The notes under the pieces were generated by a model, which ran no database searches, was not told the DNA's origin, and saw only the letters and a list, made by a program, of their open reading frames with translations. The position numbers and the translations under genes were made by a program. 64,000 nt of DNA from Oikopleura dioica (lineage: Eukaryota; Chordata; Appendicularia; Copelata; Oikopleuridae). Position 1 is the first letter of the stretch, and every line of letters begins with the position of its first letter. Below, piece by piece: positions 1 to 11,465 of this stretch. Location of the stretch: assembly GCA_907165135.1 (NCBI GenBank), contig OU015566.1, forward strand, positions 5,254,157 to 5,318,156. Reading direction: 5' to 3'.

Positions 1-1218
1 ACTACACTTCGGGCATTCAACTCGATCACAGTAAGAAAAACATGAAATCACTTGTTTTCAATCTTTTATGAAGTCGACGCAGACATAATCCCACCATATA
101 TAATCGTCGGCGCGATCGTCGTCGCCAGTGGAATATTCACCTGTGTCTGCGCCGTATGGAAACTCGTTGAAAAACTGACCACCGCCAAACATGATGAGGT
201 TTGTTTCGCCATCTAATTTCGCACTCAAAAAAGTGAAGGTTGATTTGCGCGCTCAAGATCCTTGGCAAGACCTTCATCTTTTTTTTCTGTTCACGATGCT
301 GATTCATGCTTGCTGTGCGAACGCCGATACTATCTTCCAGGCAAGTAAAGCTTGAATGCAACTACAACCAATAGAGGAGGCATGCACTGATTTCCTCACT
401 TTAGTCGTTCATCTACTACTACGTACTTTGCTCAGAAACCTTCGACTGGGATCCCGTTCAAGCCAACCACATCAACATGATCTTCTGGGCTGCCTTTATT
501 GTCGGGAGATTCAGCGGAAGCTACGCCGCTAGAAAGTTAAAACCAACTTTTTTGATCTTGATCTATTTCACGGGCTCCACCGTCGGGATCAGGCACGGCA
601 AGAAAAATTTTATGATTTCGGCCAATTTTGCTTGATTTTTCATGCATGGAGAAGTATGATCCTGGGCGTAGACAGTTTTGCTGGTGGATCTTCAAAGGGC
701 CCATTATTAAGCACAGCTACTGTCATCTACGGACTTTTTGTTTCCCAACTCTACGCGAGCTGCACCTGTCTCTGCAACAGCTTCACCAATATGGGCCTTT
801 CATACGTCTTTATCAACAATCTGGGCTCCTCGATCGGCACTATGATCGCTCCAACAGTCACTGGTCAGTAATTTTGCAAGCTCAACACTCGCTCACTCCT
901 CATTCACAGGAAAATACATCGAAGACTCGCCAATTTCATTCGCATGGGCATGTTTCGTCTTCTGCACTTGCGGTCTTTTTTTCGAAGCGCTCGTTCATCT
1001 CGAAGGATTTCGAATCATGCAAGGTACTTCCTATAGCAAAACTCTCAAGGAACGGTCGACTGCTTTTAAGTGAGCAATTGAAGCAAACTGAAATCTCGAC
1101 TTTCGAAAAGGCATTTTTCCGCTGCTCATTTCCAGTAGAAGGCTTCGGAAGAAGCGCCTCAAAACAACGCCAATCTGCCGAATCTGGAATCAAGGAAGAG
1201 CACAATTTATTCTCTTGA
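1..1218 (+). CDS. MFS transporter (MFSD4/NaGLT1-like), 3' part
   Basis: C-terminal half of a multi-exon integral membrane transporter; the 5' exons lie outside the window. Exons read about 1-30, 75-203, 237-340, 405-592, 652-865, 909-1015 and a last exon from about 1138 to TGA at 1216-1218. The product has several hydrophobic helices, an FWAAFIVGRFSGSYAARKL loop typical of the cytoplasmic MFS signature between helices, and a late segment with NNLGSSIGTMIAPTVTG. The spacing and the 'FW..F..GR' loop resemble the MFSD4/sodium-dependent glucose transporter group; that family name is inference. Two introns use GC donors: 341-404 (CAG|GCAAGT) and 593-651 (CAG|GCACGG); both keep frame. The tail after the last helix is short and hydrophilic. 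The gene is tail-to-tail with the tektin-like gene. Confidence 0.7.
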
Positions 1219-1892
1219 AAAAGGATTAACTGAAAAATCATTACCTGAAATTTTTGCAAATCAAATTGAAATTTCGCGGTCAACTTTCAACTTTTTGTGA
1301 AATCTTTTATCGAGCTATAAGAGGGGACGCTAAGATTTTCCAAATTTCGGCTCGAATAGTTTGACCCGAGAAAACCATCTAAAAAGATCATTCTCGAAGT
1401 AGACGTGTGAAAATGCCCAGCCCAGTGATTTGACACGTGTCGCCTGGATAAATATTTCCGCTCAGCTGATTACTACTGGGCAAAAGGCCACGTTCGTGTT
1501 TTTGACTTTGGCCCGAAAAGAGGCAAGAAATTGCTAATTGTTGAAACCGTCGGCTGAGCGGGGTTCCATTTGGCTGCCAAGAGCGGAAATGAGAATGGAT
1601 TTGGCCACCACAAGGTGAAAGCAGGTGCTCCTCGCCGCGCGCTATTTAGACAGTGCTCGCCGCCAAAACGGAATTACTTTCCTTGCTAGCCGCAAATCTG
1701 AAAATATTCAGCACCGCTGAGCGCGCTTTTCGCGAAAAAGAGCAGCCCGTTCCAATCAGCTACCTGATTAGCTCACTTTTGAAAGCGCGGTTGCGAAAAG
1801 AAAGTTCCAGTTTTGTAAAAATATAGTTTTTATTCTGGGAAAATAGGTTGATTAGTAGAAAAGAGAGAGAGAGAGATCTTCTCGGAGTAGTT
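1219..1892. other. Tail-to-tail intergenic spacer
   Basis: Spacer between the stop of the MFS gene and the stop of the minus-strand tektin-like gene. No ORF with coding character, RNA gene or clear inverted repeat was seen. Confidence 0.5.
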
Positions 1893-4800
1893 TTACTTGT
1901 TGGAAAAGCTTCTTGGATGAGTGTTGGATTTCTTCCACGGAGTAGTGGCCGCTTTCTCGATTGTCGGATCAGCTGTGACTTTGTCCATCACCCAGCGGTG
2001 GTTCGCGCGGCGTCTCCGCAGCCGCACCAGAGCTGTGTCAGTCTAAAAGTCCCTTTCAACTCGAAATTTCGCTTGTTTTCTTGAGTTACCGCAGTAGCAG
2101 CGCGTTTGTCCTTCAAGTCCGCTTGGAGGCGATTTTTGGCTGCGACAAGCATTTCGATATTCTTCCTTGATTCTTCGATTGAGATGCCCAGCGTGGTGCT
2201 CGCGCGGATGATTCTACGTGTGTCGGCGATCGTCGTGTTCGGGTGCCGGTGGTAGGTCGCCACCAGAGGACGGTTCATGTACTCGCGAGTTGTCAGATCT
2301 TCAAAATTCATCATTATTTTCGAATATCAATTTCGCACTCAAAAACGTAAAATCAACGCTCTTGGCTCGGCAGCCAGAGTCAGGCTTCAGACAGGGTTGA
2401 AAATTTCGCGGATTTTTTTGGGTTCAAATCGCTCAAAATCGCTTCAAAATCGCTCATCGCTCCGCTCGCTCCGGAGAAATTTTTTTGAAATCGCTCATCG
2501 CTCCGCTCGCTCCGCGATTTTTTCCCGAAATTTTCAACCCTGGCTTCAGATTTAGCGATATTTTAACGACGCCGGAAAGCGGCTTCGCCAGAATTCGAAA
2601 ACTATTTTTTTTAGTTTTCCCAAAAAATACAGCTCTTTCTGAACCCTGACTCAGGTTGCCGAGACGGGGTATGTACGGATAGCTTTGCCTGAAGAACTTA
2701 CTTTCTTGCGACTCGGGCCCGTCAATGTAGCCCTTCGCGGTCTCGGTGAGCGTCTTGTGTCGCTCCAGCTTGTGGATGGCCTTTCTGTTCTTTCCACGCG
2801 CCAAGTCGAGCTTCTGCTCCAAGCTCACCGTCTCGGCCACTTTTTGCATCAATCCTTCGTTCACGTTTTCATGAGCGTCCTTTTTTGGTTGAAAGCGATT
2901 TTCGATTGTTGAGCGCAAGATCAGCGATTTATTTTTAGGCAAATATTTTGATTAAATTAAATTAATATTTGTCAAAGAGGGAACGCGCGCTTTTTTCATG
3001 GCGAATCGTTTTTAGGTGTTCAAAAGAAGGATAAAAAACAAGATTTATTGATATGGATTGATCAAAAATGGTAAATTTTTCCCTCGCAGTTGGATCCGAG
3101 TGGTCGCCGTTTGCCCAAGTCGCCGTCTGCCCAAGATCGCCGTTTGCCCAACTTGGGCAGACGGAGACTTGGGCAAACGGCGATCTTGGGCAGACGGCGA
3201 TCAAATTGAAAATATAATCATGATTCTATTTAAAGAAATTAATTCAAGGTTTCTGAACTTTATGAGCGCAAAGAAGACTTTGATTTCAGTTTATAATTAC
3301 TAAGATCGGGAATTTTCTCATCTAAGATGAGTCATCTTGAATTCTGAAATCAAAACCAGCAGGATAGGATAGATAGAGATGGTAAAGTTAAATCGCTGGT
3401 TTTACGTCCGAGGCCTACAGATTGAGGAAACGATAGATGTGCCGAGTCCTCACAAGCGCTAATCCCCAACTTGGTTGAATTGATGGTCACATATTGGCAT
3501 AATATGATATTGCTGTTTCTTGTGATTCATTATCGGTTCGTTCTATTTTTGGAGTTATTTCTGATTGAAACTCAGGGAAACAGTCATTGTGAGAAGTGAG
3601 AAAAAAAGGGGAAAACTGATGAAACTCTTCCCAAAACCTCCTCCCAGCGAAGAGGGGTACTCAGGCTTGATTTACAAACATCAAATGCACAATCTTATGA
3701 CAACCGAATAATGATCCAGTCTCAGTAAACCGGATTCTTTTTCTTCTTGATTAACTCTTCCAGGAATAGTTTATTAGGACTTTGATTGAGAATTTAGCGG
3801 CTCTCATAATTAGACCACCCATTACGAAGGCTCTTCGTGATCAATGTAAACGATGTCATAATTCGGAAAGCTTACTTCTATTATTTTATGATCAATCAAT
3901 TAAAAATAATTCACATCGCCGTTTGCCTAAGATCTCCGTCTGCCCAAGTTGGGAAAACGGCGACTTGGGCAGACGGCGACTTGGGCAAACGGCGACTTGG
4001 GCAAACGGAGACCACTCATGATGAGCACAAGATCGATAGTCCGTTTCAGTGTATGTGAGATCATTTGAGTAAATAGCATTTATTAAATACAAAACTTGTT
4101 TCAACCCTTTCCTGAGCTCTTACGTGAGCATCTCCGATGGCCAGTTTGACTTCGCGTCGCAATTCGCTGGATCTGTGTGTGCAATCATGCGATTCCTAAA
4201 ACCGCGACTTTATTTTCACTCAATTTTCTCCACATTGGCTCCAGTCAAAAGAATGTTAATTACGCTCGTTTCTGCTGCAATTCAAATACTTTTCTTGTAA
4301 TTTTGAACATTAGAAGTTCCTTTAAAATGATCAAAATAAACTGCGCCGAAATACTTCACTTTTGTTTTTTCAAAACGAATTTTTAGATCGACTTTATCAG
4401 ATTCTACTGCACAATTTTAAGGATTTTCTAGCGCTTTCAATAAAAAAACCATTCCCCGAATTTTTTTTTCAAAATGCCAAAAATAAGTTATTTACCAAAC
4501 GTTTTTTGGAGCTTTTTGGATAATCCAGCAGTCTGCGGAAAATTATTTTTGTTGCGCTCGAAATCGCCTTTCGCGTTTTGACTCAAGCGAATTCGAAAAA
4601 GAGAGAAATAGAATGAGCCACATGGATAATCCAAACACTGTGGGTAATTTAGAAAATTGAGCATTTACGAATTTACTCGACCCTAACGACGATTTAAAAT
4701 ATGTCAACAGCTTTTATTCAGCCTAGTCTAAAGAGAAATAGGCGTCTTTTATTCGCTCAGACGAGTAATTCTGGCCTTAGATTGGCTAAAGTGGCAAAAA

Positions 4801-7800
4801 GAAAGGACTAAGTTAAAAAAGTCAACAGAGTTATTTCGAAGTTGTTGGGAATTTAGAGGCCTTTTAGTCATTCAAAGGCCAGTATTTTTTGCGAAAGCCA
4901 ATCACAGGCGATAAAACTCCAAAACCAGGGACCCACCAGAAGCATTTGCTCACAAAAAGGGCAAAAAAATATTAAGAATTATTTTTCAATTCAAAGTTGA
5001 GGACGTGCCGTCGTTCTAGAATGGGTTACCTTATCAGCTGTCTGAGCTTCCGGCGTGTCGATCAGCGGCAGAAGTTCCTCTGCGATTCCGTCAGGAAGAA
5101 ATTCTTCTGGTCCAATTTGTCTGAAATTAATACGTAAACGATTCGAGAATTTAAATCGTCGAAATCCGCTCTCCTGCGTCGCCTTATCACATTTAGAGCG
5201 CTCTAAAGCCGAGAAGAATTGATAAAAGAAACTGTACCTGATGGCGTCTGACATGTGCGTCTTGTAAGTGCGTCCGTTGGCGGCGTGGACGGCCAAAAAC
5301 TCGAGAACTTCGTTTCTTTCCTCGAGCACGGCGCTGACTCGAGATCTCAAATCGAGTAAATGTTCGTTCTTTTCCGAGAAAGAGCGAAATTCCAAGTCTT
5401 ACCTCGAACTGCTGAGCTCGGTAAGCTGGCGCTGGACTTGTCGCAGTTTTGACTCCAAACCGCGTTTGATATCGTTCAGCTCTCTCTTTTCTTTTCACAA
5501 GTTCCAAAGCATAACATTTTCTCTTTCATTTTTTAGGTTCCCCAATCCGATCATTCTCCTTTGAAAAAGCCTTTTCTCAAGATTTATTAAGAAAATTGAC
5601 GAGTTAGACCCTGGTTGTTTCTCAGTTGAATTTCGATAAGAACGAAGAAAATTAAGATTTTTGAAAGGAAACGCTTCCAAGTCTCGTTTGAAAGAAGGGT
5701 ACTTTTGGGAGACGCTCGGTTAGATTACCAATTGGTATTCAAATACCAATTTTGGTATTCAAATACCAATTTTTGGTATTCAAATACCAATTTGGTATTC
5801 AAATACCAAATTCGCCAAAGAATACCAATTACGCCCACCAAAAAATGCGAGTGTGCGCTCCGCGCCTGTTTTATAGGAAGCTGAGATGAGATCATGCTAG
5901 ACTAGTTAGGAACTAATCCCATGAGCAAAAGATTATCTGCTTCGTCGTGGTCAGACTCCCTTTTCGGTCGATTTTTTCGCAGATTCACCGTGTCAGTATT
6001 CAATTTGATATCCTAAAACTTGATCTTCTGCTTTAGCTTGCGGGCTTTTACCTTTCTGATGTGTTCGAATGATTTCTCCAATGTATCTTTGCATCGGAGC
6101 AGATATTTTATTTCTGCATTGACTGAGCCCAGACTTTCCCGGAGTCGCTTTACTACCTCGCGGACCTGAAATACAAAGATTAAACACAAAGAAAATTACG
6201 TATCAGAAAAAACTAAAGCTATTTGATTTTATTATTGTAAAAAAAAGATGACGCATGATTCATGCGGCATGAAAAAACCATCAAACAGCCATAAGCAGGC
6301 CTAACAAGCCGACCTAAAGAGCTCTTAAAAGCGAGCAATATTGAAAACACGGTTCATTTAAAATTCCTTTTTACGGTGAAAGTAGAGACCCTTAAACTTA
6401 ACCACGTCATTTTTCCTAATTTTTGCGAAGATTACTCGAACCGATGGAGCATCGATTCTTTACGGGTAATTTATTTCATCCCTTTTCTGGGCAAAGGGAG
6501 GCGCGATCGTCTAACACGTTGAAAATCGCGTCTTCTTTTTGGAAGGCGCAGTGGGCCAGCTGCCGCGTCTTGGATGATTAATAAGGCGACAAAGCCAAAA
6601 TGGGCTTTGCCGCCGAGGCGGGAACCGGTCGTTTAGAGTGGATCACGGAAATCGCGTCAGTCATTGATTGACAAGCCAATTGCGCTACAATGGCACTCTT
6701 ACCCAACTAGAGATCATCAAATCAACTGGAGGCGCGCGACTCGCAAACTCCGCACTCCTCGCAAAGTCAACTTGGCTTTTGATCACGTGTTTGCTCGAAC
6801 TCGCTATTTCAAAAAATATTGTATGTGAGAGACTCTCAACTTGTGACTTTTCGTCGAAAAATATCAAGTCACCCATTTACAGTCTAACGATCTTGTATAA
6901 AGATATTTTTGCTAAAAGATAAATTGTACATTCTGAAGTTTTTTATCCCCCCACTTGAACTCGGATTTTTAAGGAGAGACGCGAGATAAAAGTCGTCTCT
7001 TTTACCTCCCCGCGTTCTCTTACCTCTTCCATGATTTGAGAATCCTAGGTTTTCTCGAAAATGATGGCTTCGAAAATTGAGTTTCAGCTGTATTTCAGAA
7101 ACGTTTTCTTTACGAATATTGATTGACGACGTTCGATCAAACTGTCTCCCTATCAGCTGCTCCCGCTCGGAGCGAAGACTTATCTAACGTGCCTTTCTTT
7201 AAGTCTGACTCGCCATTGCCTTGAAAAAGCAGTAAAAGAGCTGAGACCGGGAAGTGGCAGTTGTTTATCTAAAAACTGGGAACACGTGGCGACAAATCGA
7301 ATTGATCTTAGATGAACCTCGGCCGAGGAAGCACTCTGTTACCGGCAAAATACGAGACGACAAAAACTCGTGACGCAATTTTTTTCGTATTTTGCATTCT
7401 TCTCAAGCCTGCCTTCTGAATTTACTAATGGAAGAAATTCAATGCGCGATTTTTGAACGCATCTAAAAACATGATTTGATGTGAACAATTTTTTTTAGAA
7501 ATTGACTGTTTGGCGGGCATTTTATGCGATTCAATGAAAATCTTGGACGAGAAAATATTTTGATCACGGTGAGCCTGGGCGGCAACCAACCAGTGGCTAG
7601 TTTGGCTATGCGTCGCCTGGCCACCGAAGTGTCAGCTATTCTTAGGTTTCGGCTTGCAAAAAATGCAAAAAAAACAGCCAAAAAAAAACTAGCCCAAAAC
7701 AAGTCCAAAATTTTGGCCCAAAATAGCCATCAACCAAGTAGCCATTTTGTTGCTGGTAAAAGACCAAAGTCGGCCTTAAAACCGTCGGTGAGAAAATAGT

Positions 7801-10800
7801 AAAATTTCAAGGCTATTTCGAATTTATGGGGGATCAGATGTTTCACCTCTCTGATGAAAATTAGTTGCATTTTTAGTTGAGGCAATCAAACATGAGCCTG
7901 ATTAAAAAGTGAACAGCTTTGAAAAATTGCACTGAAATAGATTTTCTATCCAGTGATAGATCCAATAAGCCCGTCGTTGCATATTCAACAGGAGCTTTTG
8001 GAAAGAAAGTTTGGGCCTCCTGGGCTGGGGCCACTTCGTGATTCGCTTTGGTTGATGTTGCTGGCGCGTGTTGCTTTCTTGTGATGTAATTTTAATCGAG
8101 TTGGGCTGAGCTGAGTTCGGTTTATCCACAAAACACGCGCTACCTATGCTCGCGCGTATTTTTAGTAAAATAAAATGAAGCTTTTAGAGTATCTCCGATC
8201 CGCCCATGCCAAACATTTTTGATGCATCAACCCAGCTCGGGTGCAACTCAGCCCGCGCCAATTAATGGCGATCGAGAAATCGAATCAGTTAACTTCCAAA
8301 CGCAAAACAAGCACTCTCGACTTCCGGGAGCATCCTAGGACGCTTTTAGAAGAAAAATCATTGTCCGTTTTTTGCAAAAATTCAGTCGCAATCAAAGTCA
8401 ATTAACTAATCCTTCTTTTCGCCGTAATTTCCCACGTTTTCTTTCGCTCCCCGTAATTTTAAAACGCCTTTCAATTTAACTATCAAAATTCTAATCACTC
8501 GATCATTGCATCGAAAATCCTGGAACAAAGGACCTCGCCTGTCCTGGCAAAAATGTGAAAATCCGGTTTGATGCTAAAAATATCCGATGCAAGAATAAAG
8601 AGATAATTGCACAGAAAAAAATTGCTTTAGATACTCATTCATACAATACAGTAGATTTTGAATAAAAACAAGCCGAATCTGGTAGACTCAGTAGATCCAC
8701 GCGAGCCGCCCAGAAAATAATCATTGGGCAGATCCAGAGGAAAAACCGTGCCAATTCGCACAAATTCGCGCCAATTTTTAAGGACTCGACCATTTTTTTC
8801 TAACCACAGAATCGGTAGTACGGGGTTATCATTCGAGCTGCCCCTAACCCTAACCCTAACCCACCTAAGGCCTAAACCAGGGGACCCCCGTTAAGAGTTC
8901 CTAGTCACTAACCCTAACCACTAGCCTAGATTCAAGAGATATTGGATGGCTCAAATCATAGGCTCGAATGATAACCCCTCTCTTCGCCAGAATCAGGGGC
9001 AAATAAATTGCAAAAACGACCGGTTATTTTTAATGTATCTTTTTCTGGGCTGTATGCGACATTTATTCTAATTAAAAATAAATAAAGTTTAGAAAAAAAA
9101 ATTCCTTTGGTACTTACCCCGCGCATGTAAGCAAAGATCTTGTCGTTTGACTCCAGTAAAATCTGCTCCAAGGATCATCAAAAGCTTTCTCCTTTTTTTT
9201 AACAAAGTTTGAATTCAGTGCGATTTTTAACACCTCGCCCGTCACCCTAGAAAATAACCGCTTGTTGAAACTTTGCGAAATTTCATTTTCCGGTGGTAAT
9301 GGCCACGGAAGCGGCGGTTTTTTCCTTCCAGAAATAATCTTGTCAATTAACAATTTCTCCTATGATTTCTCACCGCGGTCAAGTTGTAAGTGACGACACT
9401 ACGAGTTGCAAAATTTACAAAACGTGTGTTTCAAGTTTAGAAATCGCTAGGGAGAGGGATCAGCTCAAAACAAAAACAAAACTTGCGAAATTTCGCGTCC
9501 AACTCAACTCAAGTGAACCAGGCCCAAGGTGGGGTCTTTCTTTGTGCAATCACGAACGACAACTTACATTATTAGTAGGAAAGTGCGTTCATGGTCAAGA
9601 ATTTCATGCCGCTAAAAAGAATAATTTTTTTTGGGGCACTATTTTTCACAAAATTGCCATTGTTTATTTTTCAATAACCAACAATTGTCCATAATTTTTC
9701 AAAGTAAAGGCAGTATTTCATAAACCCAACAGGCCAAAAGTGTTGAGTTGCCGACCCTAGCCTTTTCGAACCCAAAAGTATTCTCTAACGCAAATGATAT
9801 GCGGCGTATCCTTACTAGCGAGGTGAGACTTTTGAGTCTTTTAAAAAGCCTTCTAAAAAGTTAACTCGTTTATTCTTGTTTTGAACATGAATGTATCTGG
9901 CCGAAAAAGTGTGGCTTTGTATATTTTGCGATGGCAAATTCGCGGAAAGGGTTGGTTGAATCTTTTGGCAACGTTGTCTGAGTTAATCCCGAGAGATGAG
10001 TGTGTATGGCACAACATTTTAGATTAGCTGACGTCGGTTTCAATCCAAAACTAATCGCTTATTTTGGGAAAGCGCAATTCCACCCGGCCGGGGCTCTATT
10101 CAATATTTCTCCCACAAGTTATGTATTTACTAACATTCAATCAAACACCACCGAACCTCCCAAAACAGAGATTCTCGTACCAATTCCAATCTCTTCATTC
10201 AAAAAAGGGAACGAAGAGAGATTCTTCCTCAATTAGAGCCAAGTTTCGTTTTTCTCGACCCGCGTTAAGAATTATTCAAGCTAGTTGATGATCCGGTCCT
10301 GTTCTCGAAAAGTAGGAAGTGGGTCGTGTCGCCTTGCATTGTCGATGACGAGATTGCACTTCTTCGAGGCTCCTTTCGACGAAGAGAGATTCGTCATTGT
10401 CGACAGTTTCCATTTGTTGGGACCCACCGGCTTCACCATCGTTTCAAATCTGAAATTTTTTATAAATCTCTTGCATTTCGCCTATCAATAAAAAAGTAGT
10501 CTGTTCAAATTCATTTAGCCTATTTGTCAATGGATGCAATAAAAGAAATGCATCAACATAAATTAATAATTGAAAATTATGTTTATTTGAGCTTTCGATT
10601 ATGCTGAGACGTTGACTTTCTTTCAAGGAGATAACTTTTCCAAATTAGCTAATTCTCTTGACTTTCTCTAGAACGTGTTTTCCTTTGTTTGCTTTTTTCA
10701 AAATTCTGAGCGTCAACTTTTCTCTCTTTTGTTCTCTTTCACAAGTTTCAAAGTTCTTTGAGTCTCTTTTACTTGCGCAGATTTCCGGCGCCAATGACCT

Positions 10801-10973
10801 TGCCGATTTTTAAAAGGAAAGCTAAGATTTACCTGTGTTCAGTTTCCGCTCCTTCAGAAACCAACTTCTTTTGACGGCGCGATAAACATGCTTACGGACT
10901 CAGATTGGGCTATTTGCTGAAGCTCCTATTTGGCCAAGGACTGTATTCCCTCTTTAGAATTACTGTAATCCAT
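1893..10973 (-). CDS. Tektin-like coiled-coil protein, 12 exons, 434 aa
   Basis: Predicted axonemal coiled-coil protein. Exons (plus coordinates): 10964-10973, 10833-10890, 10299-10449, 9246-9359, 9118-9162, 6052-6165, 5403-5479, 5238-5345, 5030-5120, 2702-2879, 2090-2298, 1893-2042. Phases agree at every junction, giving 1,305 nt and 434 aa, the usual tektin length. Most of the protein is predicted alpha-helix rich in E/K/R/L. Segments such as EIKYLLRCKDTLEKSFE and REYMNRPL followed by TIADTRRIIRAS and LQADLKDK match the tektin pattern by position (first coiled coil, RP motif, second coiled coil). I see no canonical RPNVELCRD motif, so this is a divergent tektin or tektin-like protein (CCDC105/TEKTL1 type). 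One intron is GA-AG (donor CAG|GACCGG at 10298). The first 10-nt exon is the weakest part. Introns of 2.2, 2.95 and 0.94 kb hold repeats. Confidence 0.55.
2361..2669. mobile_element. Old MITE copy (CTCGGCAACCTG family), interrupted
   Basis: Left end GGCTCGGCAGCCAGAGTCAGG and right end CCTGACTCAGGTTGCCGAG form degenerate TIRs of the family seen intact at 11533-11709. A younger hAT-type element (2392-2542) is inserted inside it. No target duplication was found around the outer element. It lies in an intron of the tektin-like gene. Confidence 0.6.
2392..2542. mobile_element. hAT-type MITE, 151 bp, nested
   Basis: Ends CAGGGTTGAAAATTTCG / GAAATTTTCAACCCTG. It is flanked by an exact 8-bp duplication GCTTCAGA (2384-2391 and 2543-2550). 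The interior holds two copies of a 26-bp unit starting AATCGCTCATCGCTCCGCTC. It sits inside the older MITE at 2361-2669. Confidence 0.85.
3098..4017. mobile_element. Foldback-type element with reiterated ends
   Basis: Outer inverted ends GAGTGGTCGCCGTTTGCCCA (3098) and its near-complement ending at 4017. Each end zone (about 3098-3201 and 3914-4017) is built of direct and inverted copies of a ~20-bp unit, CGCCGTYTGCCCAAG, so each end is itself a hairpin. About 710 bp of AT-rich, non-coding DNA lies between. No target duplication was identified, so superfamily is unassigned. It is intronic in the tektin-like gene. Confidence 0.6.
5726..5831. repeat. Tandem palindrome array (GGTATTCAAATACC)
   Basis: Four near-perfect copies of the palindrome GGTATTCAAATACC separated by AATTT spacers, bounded by ATTACCAATTGGTATTC on the left and AATACCAATTAC on the right. 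Each unit can self-pair. It lies in the intron between tektin-like exons at 5479 and 6052. Confidence 0.8.
6166..9117. other. Large intron of the tektin-like gene
   Basis: A 2.95-kb intron. Apart from the inverted repeat with telomere-like hexamers (8822-8978) I see no convincing gene. An open frame at 7524-7799 (+) is low-complexity (long A runs and repeated AGCCA words) and is not called. Confidence 0.45.
8822..8978. repeat. Inverted repeat enclosing telomere-like CCCTAA repeats
   Basis: Perfect 17-bp inverted ends GGGGTTATCATTCGAGC (8822-8838) and its complement (8962-8978). Just inside the left arm lie three and a half CCCTAA repeats (8841-8862), and a further ACCCTAACC lies about 8910. 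No target duplication is evident. It is intronic in the tektin-like gene. Confidence 0.75.
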
Positions 10974-11465
10974 ACACTCGACTAAAACTCAAAATTCAGT
11001 TTTTTGAAAATATTTTTTCCAATTTTTTTTGGAAATCGATAAATTTACTAATCAAAAATTTAAATCCATTAATAAGTCAACAGTTAGTAGCTTATTAAAT
11101 AAAACTCAAAAAAATCATCAAAAAAAGACTGAAAAATCAGAAAAACAAAAATCGTGCCGTTCCTCTGATGTGTGAAGCGCAACTGAATTAACAAAAACAA
11201 AACGGTTTCCATCGAGACAATCCAGAAACTTTTTTTTTCGAGAACGTTTTTTTTCAGCGGATCACTCCGCGGGCCATCGAAAACAAGGCCTGAGGCGGAA
11301 ACAAGCCTCTGAATCTTGCAGTTTTTTTTTAGAAGCAGTTTTTCTTTATTTTGAGCGAAAATACTTGAAATTCTACGATTGGTGATTTTGAGTTCGATTG
11401 TCTATTTGGCCTTCTTCTTGAGTTCTGTTCAAATTTAGCCAGAAATGCCGACTTCGAGTTAGAAA
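10974..11465. promoter_or_regulatory. Head-to-head spacer, tektin-like / Ly6 genes
   Basis: A 0.49-kb AT-rich gap between two divergent start codons; by position it should hold both promoters. No specific factor site can be supported from sequence alone. Confidence 0.3.

Noticed and set aside
7524-7799. A 91-codon basic plus-strand frame in the tektin-like intron.
   Set aside because: Composition is driven by A-rich low-complexity sequence with repeated AGCCA words; no homology or splice context.
8841-8862. CCCTAA repeats as a chromosome end or new telomere.
   Set aside because: Only about 3.5 units, enclosed by inverted arms, with one gene continuing on both sides.
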